Shown here piece after piece: positions 57,530 to 64,000 of a stretch of 64,000 nucleotides of DNA (its first letter is position 1; the number at the start of each line of letters is the position of its first letter). The stretch is from Paramyrothecium sp. XJ0827 (Eukaryota; Ascomycota; Sordariomycetes; Hypocreales; Stachybotryaceae). The position numbers were made by a program, and so were the translations under genes. The notes under the pieces are model-generated. The model searched no databases, had not been told where the DNA came from, and worked only from the letters and a program-made list of their open reading frames with translations. The stretch covers positions 3,534,001-3,598,000 of the forward strand of contig JAJFPB010000001.1 of NCBI GenBank assembly GCA_020881915.1, read 5' to 3'.

Positions 57530-60121
57530 TCAAGTGCCCTTCTTTGGAAGGCGATATTTGCCGCCTGACAGCTCCAGCTGTCCCTCCGCAATCTTCTCAC
57601 CTAGGAACTCCTGCAGCTCCTCATTGCTCCAGGGGCATCCGTCCGCAATGAGCATCTTCATCATCATTGCAATCTGGCCTAACGGCATGGCCGGTGCCGA
57701 GTTCGTAAGCATGCCCGTGATGAATTGCCAGTAAATGGTACGTCGCTCTTGCTCCGCGGCATTGAGGCTCTTGTGTTTCTTCGGTGAGGGCTGCGTGCTA
57801 TCGATATCGCCACCAACAAGTGTACCATGGCCCACTGGCTCTGGGTTATCAAGCTTGTGGTCTAGTCGCTCTAGCACGACGTATGTTTGGCTGCCAGTGT
57901 CATGTAAGACGTCCTTGGTCACCCAGAACTTGAGTGACTCCTCAAGCAGGTCCTCGTCTATCATCAGAGATTGCCACAGCTCGTTGAACGTCCGCTGCTG
58001 AGGCTTTGATCCCGACGTTGCTTCATCTTCGCTATTGCTTTGGAAAGCATAGATTACTGCGGCTTCGTAAGTCTTGCACTCCAACTCAACCGTACGATCT
58101 TCCAGCTCCAACTTCACAGTAGCAGTTCCCAGATTGTCCAGCCAGTTGAGCTTGCGCGTCGATTTGAGCTGTTCGAAGCCTGCTTCATATTGGCTCTGAA
58201 CCTTCGCTATGGGTGCCGGAACCACAAAGGGGGTTTTGGGTAAGCTAGGCCAGAATAGGCGCGAAAGGATCTTGGAATGATACGAAATTGTTCCCGCCTT
58301 TGCCTGGGAGCTACCTTGTAAGGTCTTGCGAAGGACAGCATCCACGCGCTTTGAGTCCTGAATGTCTTTAATCATGACATCACAATTCTGAAGCGCGTTT
58401 TCTCCGAATCGCCGCTTCAGGAGGCCAAGCACCTTGCTCTCTTGCTGGAAACCAGCTCGCCTTGATAGAAGCCGTTCTGCGATGATAAGTTGGAATTCTT
58501 TGATAAAGATTTCCTGCGAACCGAGGGCATGAATCAGTGTGCCAATGACGTCCTCATTCCTTGGTCTCTTGTAGTTGACCCCGGCGTCAACGGGATCGGG
58601 TACCCATGTCATATCACTCCAATCAAGCTCCTCGTCATCAGGTGGGCGGCGGTGCTGTTGAGATGCCTCGTTCAAAATAACGGCCAACTCGACCAGCTTC
58701 CCCTTGCTTTCAGCGTGATCACTCGCGACGGGGTCGGAGAGTAGGCCGGTGACGACGATTCGGATCGCGTCATCTCTCTGACAAAGGTACAGCTGCAGCG
58801 CATGTACTACTCGATCAAGGAGGACTTTGGAGTGATCCAGAGCGTGAAAAGTGCGAATCATCGAAATGTACGTCTGGAGTATGTCTAGCGTAGAGCGGCC
58901 GGGATGCAACAGTCTTCTCTGCATAGCCGCCGAGAACGTCTCAGTAAGTTGGAGGCGTCTCTGTGGCGTTATGACCGTCAGACGGAGATCGTCTAAACCC
59001 CCTTTGCTCTGTGGCCAGTCTAGTACAATGTCGAAAAGTTCGTTTATGCGAAGAGTTGCGAGACGGCCAATAGCAAGGTCTCTCCAGCACTCTACATCGC
59101 TCCAGCTGATTTGTCCGCCAAGGCGGCCGAAAACCTCAACCGCCAGACGGCCGTAGTGGTTCTCTATCCAGTCACTTAAGAAATGCGTCGACCCTAATAC
59201 TGCCGAAGAAGCGACTTTGTCTGGAGCAAGCCAGCGACCGGCATATGTGCCTTGGATGTAATTTACCATGCAGGAGTCCATCAGCTCTGCGAATAAGACG
59301 TGAAACTTCTCTCCTGCCAAGCCAACCTGCTGCAATGACTCGAGGAGGCCCAGGAGCTCGTCGCGAGCACGGGTAACGCGGCTGTCTAAAGCAGGATCCG
59401 TCTTATCTCCTGCAGGGCGTGTGTTTGGTCCTAGTATGACTCCCAGCAGCCCGCTGACGACATCACGAAGCGCGCCAGTAAGCCCGGAAGTCCAGGAGTT
59501 GCCGATTATGGCGTGCAGGTCGCGCCTAAACTGCACCAGCGCGGCATTGGCCAAGCGTTCGTCTTGGATGCCACGCGCCAACAATGATAGGCCGTATAGA
59601 TACTGGCGGTGGGCAGCCTCCAGCGTCTGGATGGTACCAATGAGGATCTGTGAGTTATCTCCCTGGCTGGCGCATGCGGCCAGGAGAGGAAGGACATGGT
59701 TTATGAAGTGCTGGCGGACCTGTTGCGTGTGCCACTGCAGGATATCCTCTGTGTGGGAAGCCCGGGGCAAGGCGGAGCGCGGGTCCAAAATCAGCGCCAG
59801 AGACTGGGTGAAGGACGCATCGAGATCCTGAGATTCCGGCACCAACGTTCCAAAGGAATCCTCGGCGGCGACTGACGAGGGAAGCTGGATACGCGACGTG
59901 ACGGCGTGCCACGCTCGATCCCAACGCACCTGGTCGCTTGGGGGCTCCAAGGGCGGCACGGTGTGTTGCTCGTCACGGGTGTTCAAGTGCGCGGCTAGAG
60001 GCCCGCCAAACGCCTCACCAACTTGTGTGGAGGGTAGCGAAGGGGTGGGCTGCGAGATGTCGGTCTGGAAAACTGAGCCGAACACCTTTTGCTTGCGGGC
60101 GAGGACCCTTGACACGGCCAT
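57530..60121 (-). CDS. APC2: Anaphase-promoting complex subunit 2 (cullin)
   Basis: Cullin-type scaffold of the APC/C ubiquitin ligase, which binds the RING subunit Apc11 and drives the metaphase-anaphase transition. Single exon, 863 residues, starting MAVSRVLARKQKVFGSVF. The N-terminal half is helical cullin repeats. The cullin-homology region spans about 480-700 (WVPDPVDAGVNYKRPRNEDV; IFIKEFQLIIAERLLS; KTLQGSSQAKAGTISYHSKI; LSRLFWP). The C-terminal winged helix is at about 800-860 (MPLGQIAMMMKMLIADGCPW; EGQLELSGGKYRL). No intron is needed. Confidence 0.93.
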   Translation of the reverse strand: MAVSRVLARKQKVFGSVFQTDISQPTPSLPSTQVGEAFGGPLAAHLNTRDEQHTVPPLEPPSDQVRWDRAWHAVTSRIQLPSSVAAEDSFGTLVPESQDLDASFTQSLALILDPRSALPRASHTEDILQWHTQQVRQHFINHVLPLLAACASQGDNSQILIGTIQTLEAAHRQYLYGLSLLARGIQDERLANAALVQFRRDLHAIIGNSWTSGLTGALRDVVSGLLGVILGPNTRPAGDKTDPALDSRVTRARDELLGLLESLQQVGLAGEKFHVLFAELMDSCMVNYIQGTYAGRWLAPDKVASSAVLGSTHFLSDWIENHYGRLAVEVFGRLGGQISWSDVECWRDLAIGRLATLRINELFDIVLDWPQSKGGLDDLRLTVITPQRRLQLTETFSAAMQRRLLHPGRSTLDILQTYISMIRTFHALDHSKVLLDRVVHALQLYLCQRDDAIRIVVTGLLSDPVASDHAESKGKLVELAVILNEASQQHRRPPDDEELDWSDMTWVPDPVDAGVNYKRPRNEDVIGTLIHALGSQEIFIKEFQLIIAERLLSRRAGFQQESKVLGLLKRRFGENALQNCDVMIKDIQDSKRVDAVLRKTLQGSSQAKAGTISYHSKILSRLFWPSLPKTPFVVPAPIAKVQSQYEAGFEQLKSTRKLNWLDNLGTATVKLELEDRTVELECKTYEAAVIYAFQSNSEDEATSGSKPQQRTFNELWQSLMIDEDLLEESLKFWVTKDVLHDTGSQTYVVLERLDHKLDNPEPVGHGTLVGGDIDSTQPSPKKHKSLNAAEQERRTIYWQFITGMLTNSAPAMPLGQIAMMMKMLIADGCPWSNEELQEFLGEKIAEGQLELSGGKYRLPKKGT

Positions 60122-60893
60122 GTTGAGATGATCCTGACCCCCTCCTTCCCTAGTTGCAGCGGGAGAAACAGACTATTGATCGCAATTCTCAAGGCAGGGG
60201 AGGGGCCCGCCTAGTCGACATCAAGTCTGTCGTGCCTCGCATGTTGTGGTGTTGAAGCTGTTATTTGATATCGGGTCTGCATTTTGGCGCTAGCGAGACA
60301 AGGTGCAGGAGCCAGGTGGGCGTGTTGGCGGCAAACCAGGCAACGCAAGCGGTGAAAAGGGCAGGCTGGTGTGGCCAATAAGGCGGGTCCTAGCCTGCAT
60401 CACAGGCTCGACCCTCACCAATTAGGCGGATGTGCAGCGCTTATAGCGCCTAGAGCGGAACCAAGACAGGGCCGTCACACCACAAATCTCTTGTTGGTTG
60501 ACCAGACCCAAGTGGCCCTAAGGTTACCTTACTTGGCGTGGATGGTGAACGGGGAGAGAAGGGAGGGGGGGTTTCAAAAATGGTTGGATAGCAACCAATC
60601 TAGCCCGTTAGTTGAAGAATATTCGATAAATAGGTACTTGCAGGCGCATGAACACATCAGCAAATAAGCAGATTCAAGATTTTGTGAGGAGGGAGAAGAA
60701 GGGGAGGGGGAAAAAAAAGGAAGTAGAGAGAAAAAGGAAACCAGATGAAATCACAGAATAGGAAATTGCCCGCAATGGAAGGCCTCTGCATTGCTCCGCA
60801 AGAAGAGGTCGATTAGGCGAGGAAGTGTGGGCAACGTCAGCGTTGCAAGGTGTTACGTCCTGGTAGGGCAGGAAATGCGAGCACGATGCACTT

Positions 60894-60940
60894 GCGCGGT
60901 GCGGTGTACTGCGATGCGATGCGGTGCAATGCGGTGTGCG
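60894..60940 (+). repeat. Imperfect GCGGTGCGAT microsatellite
   Basis: Alternating GCGGTG and GCGATG units, non-coding. Confidence 0.8.
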
Positions 60941-61926
60941 ACGCTGTTCTGTGCTGTGCCCGTACGGTCCACACCAGAGTCCACCACCACATGTGGTAAA
61001 AGTCCCATTTCCGTCGACAAGCCGATTGCTGTCTGCACTGCTATTTGGTGGCGGGCATACCTAAGGAAAGGGCAAGAAAGGGAAAGGCATGGTTCCCGTT
61101 CGGGCAAAGGCGAGCAGGCAAGGCACGGCAAGCTAAGGTGAGGCAAGGCGAGGGCGAGGTGACACTCCGGATGGCTTACTGCGCGCACGCTCGACGGCTG
61201 CAGCTCGGCGTCGCATTCCACTTTTCTTGGCTACCACCAGACGCAATCTCAAGGGAAACGCGCTCACTGCGTGGGGACACTCCCAAAGTCCCTTCCGTTG
61301 GGTTCACAAGACCAAGGTTGCATCGAAGAGGGTCCCTCCCGGCCAAGCTTGTATCCGTGCCTCGTTGTGGGCCACAACAGTCGTCGTCGGGAACCATCGT
61401 GGGCCGGACGTCACCAACCTTTACCACGCAGCAATTCACCAACGGTGCCCAGCCAAGGTGGAGCAAGGCGGTGGTGTCAATTAAACAGAGCAGCGCCGCC
61501 GCAGTTGCGCGTCCAGCAGCTCAAACTGGCGTGTTACAGCATAAATCTCACCTCAACACTACCTCAGGCTACGACTGCTACCCTTCCCACCCGGCCTGTA
61601 CCTTTGATGATTGTCTGCACGAGACCTCGGCCATAGCTCTTCTTGGTAGTTGCCCAGCTACAGTCAGCTCTATGCCATGATGATGATTTCGGCTTCCGGA
61701 ACAAAATAAGCAGAAGCGCTTCGGCAGTTGCTGTGTTCGGCAGGCTATAAGCACTAGAAAGGGAGGCTGGAGAAGAATGTTCGAATCGCATCATGCAAAT
61801 AAGACAACAGATCCCTTTCCGCAGCCGTGATAGGCGATGGTTTCTAACCGAGAAGTTCAGACGACAAAAGAAGGCTAACGGGTTGTTTTGCCATGGGGGA
61901 GACCGAGGGGCACCCACGTCCGAGTG

Positions 61927-62011
61927 CCTCGCCTCGCCAGGCCTCGCCTTGCCGTGTCAGGCCTCGCCTTGCCAGATTTTGCTTTCTGCTTCTGCTTCTG
62001 CTTCTGCTTCT
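61927..62011 (+). repeat. Compound CCTCGCC and TTCTGC microsatellite
   Basis: Repeated GCCTCGCCTTGCC units (61927-61972), then four TTCTGC-type units (61984-62011), in non-coding DNA. Confidence 0.85.
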
Positions 62012-64000
62012 AGGTCTGCATCTACGTCCTACCCCTTGGCTCTTCAACATCCTGGCCGGCCAGCCAGTACCGATCCCTACACTTTCTTTTGCCCCCCTTC
62101 CGCTTCCTTCGCCTCCGGAACGAAGCGACCAAGAGGGTCTTGCTTGAGGCGTAATCTTAACCTAATCAGGCTGGCAGAGAATTGATGGGAAATGAAGTCG
62201 AGGCAATTTATTTTTCCCCTGCGACGCTTCTCGTCAGATGTGCTCCGTTGCCGTAACCACGAACTAAAAGCTGACGATGTTGTGCAGCTGTCCAAGTCAT
62301 ACTGTGACGACGATGGCGGCCAGATCAGGCGAGGGCGTGCATTCGGTCGGCGTGCGCACTTCAATGTACACCGGGTACGGAGCTTTACCAATCTTCCGGT
62401 GGGAAACCCAACCAAGGAACCACCTTGCCTTACAGGCTTCGCAGGGGGCGTCCGCTAGTCCCGCACACCTGGAGAGTCCGGATGGCCCTGCGGTTCATGA
62501 GCCTATGGGGTGAGAGTCACCCTCGCCAAAGGCATCTTCCGGGCAAATGATGGCTAACGTATCGTAGGCAAGCTTCCCAGGGGGACCCGTGTCTTCAGAG
62601 CACATGGTCCGCATCCAATCCCGTCCCAGTTCCCTGTCTGGGGAAAAAAGGAGAGGGGTGGGGGTGTGCCTCAGTGAGGGGTCGACAAGATACAGTTACG
62701 CCTTAGCCCGTCGCGTCTGTACGTAAGGCACATCAGGGATGATTCCAAGACTGGTCCGGCACGTCTTTCGTGGCCGCTCTCCTGGCGAAGGTGAGGCAGT
62801 TACGCCATTCCCGCACTGATTTTGTCCTGTAATGGGCACGTTTCGGCGCAAGGTTCCCCCAATCGCGAGGTCTTGCCCCCCCCCGGTGCAGCGGTCCCTC
62901 ACTGACAGTCTGCTCAAACGGGCCGTACCCAAAACGACAAAAGCCTGTGGGCCAACGAGCCATGGGCAATCGCTAAGACCGCGATCCGCGGAGGCGGGAA
63001 GGGCTGGTGGCTTTACACCAAGACGAGGTGCGGTGCTGATCATCTCCCTCCTCCTCAAGAGGCCAGCATTCGTCTTTCCAAGCCACTTACGGTTCTGCTG
63101 CCTGGGCTGAGGAGAGGCGGAATGCTGGTGCCAGGAATCTTGCTGGATGGAGATGGCAGATCTCATCATGTGCAGTGGCAACCAGGAAAAAAAAATATGC
63201 CGTCGACATGCTGCAAAAGCACGCACGTATTGCTCGAAACACAGGGCACACGACGCAAACCACCCTCGCTGGTCGAACAACATCGGCCCAATTGGTCCTG
63301 CACCTCTTCGGACTTCGGATCTCGCTGGATATCGTCCGCCCTCCCCCTCCCACACGTGCTGGCCTCTGCAGTCCACTTGCTGCATGCGACGTAGGACTGG
63401 GGGGTCTCATCTTCCCCACCAAAGCCCTGCCTAGTCCCAGCAGACTGAGTCTAACCAAGCCTGGGCCCCACGTTGAAGATTGCCAGACCCCCCGGTCAGC
63501 CCGGCCCTTTCGAACCATTCTCTACCCCGGTTCGGTAATTGCCTGTTCAGGATTAGCCGGTTGAAAAACGTCGTTCGGTTGGACAGAAGAAACGACCCTC
63601 GCCAATGGCTCCGTCTATTTGCGTTGCGGCTGTGCAGGATACAGATCATTTGTACGGTACGTACATTTGGTACAGTATCTACCTCCCTCCTGACTTGGGA
63701 ACTGTGGAGAAGAGAAGCGTGGTCCGCGCGGGCGCACTCGCACGACGATCGTTTGCAACTTGCCACGGAACCGGCGGAGTCTTGCGCCCAGTAGTCGGGT
63801 CTCCCCTCACCAACAAGGCAGTCGTTTCGAAAGATTACCAACTGTACCTTAAGGGCCCAGTGAGTGAGCCCGCCCATTGCAACGTTCTAAGGCACCTGCC
63901 CCAAAATGGTGTGTTTCTGCGCTCCCGCTACACTGGTCCTGGGACCGCCACCAAGTCAACGGCCGAGTGTAACCTTGAGGACCTGGCCTAAACACGGCAA

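Larger units (their letters stand above)
60122..64000. other. Region upstream of APC2 with no supported gene
   Basis: 3.9 kb to the window end. It contains the APC2 promoter, purine-rich low-complexity DNA (60690-60750), two microsatellites and a TACCTTACTT tract at 60525-60534. Open frames near both ends, such as 63605-63991, lack domains and conserved motifs. A gene starting beyond 64000 could use the right part as promoter. Confidence 0.45.

Noticed and set aside
63605..63991. 128-codon open frame near the right edge
   Set aside because: No recognisable motif and no supporting splice signals; the edge prevents further judgement.
1..64000. tRNA genes, rRNA, CRISPR arrays, intact transposons
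   Set aside because: Scanned by eye for B-box-like GGTTCGA sequences, regularly spaced repeats, and transposase or reverse-transcriptase motifs; nothing met the pattern.

Overview
The window is nuclear DNA of a filamentous ascomycete, most likely a sordariomycete (Hypocreales-like). Genes carry short introns (46-93 nt) with GTRNGT-type donors and CTAAC/CTAAT branch sites, protein families are typical of Pezizomycotina, and a giant leashin-type Woronin-body tether gene is present. I support 15 protein genes. I saw no tRNA, rRNA, CRISPR array or intact transposon.

Left part (1-16 kb): the 3' portion of an NDR-family AGC kinase, the ortholog of the sexual-stage kinase PUK1, whose kinase domain is interrupted by two adjacent in-frame TAG codons exactly where the family has Trp-Trp; an inositol-phosphosphingolipid phospholipase C (ISC1) divergent from a small dimeric alpha/beta-barrel protein; a triple-KH RNA-binding protein (Hek2/Rnc1 type); a CENP-K/Sim4-like kinetochore protein; dUTPase; pyridoxal kinase; and PCNA. 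dUTPase and PCNA, two S-phase genes, both have MluI-cell-cycle-box-like sites upstream.

Middle part (16-46 kb): a vezatin/Inp2-like membrane protein, an unrecognised 709-residue protein with a mitochondrial-looking N terminus, a Zn2Cys6 transcription factor, and leashin (LAH), 6,366 codons in two exons, the first 17.6 kb long. Leashin has a basic N-terminal head, a 10.7-kb central section with about 27 lysine-rich blocks, and a coiled-coil C-terminal domain. Inp2-type and leashin-type proteins both serve peroxisome or peroxisome-derived Woronin-body positioning.

Right part (46-64 kb): a cytochrome P450, a proline-rich RING protein, a 5.4-kb stretch without a gene, APC2 (cullin subunit of the anaphase-promoting complex), and 3.9 kb without a recognisable gene. 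Intergenic DNA repeatedly carries short AAGGTA/TACCTT tracts.

The most interesting signal is the kinase at the left edge. TAG-TAG in place of TGG-TGG, an otherwise intact reading frame on both sides, and a small predicted hairpin holding both adenosines in its loop together match the known fungal A-to-I mRNA editing system, in which sexual-stage editing recodes UAG to UGG and restores the kinase.
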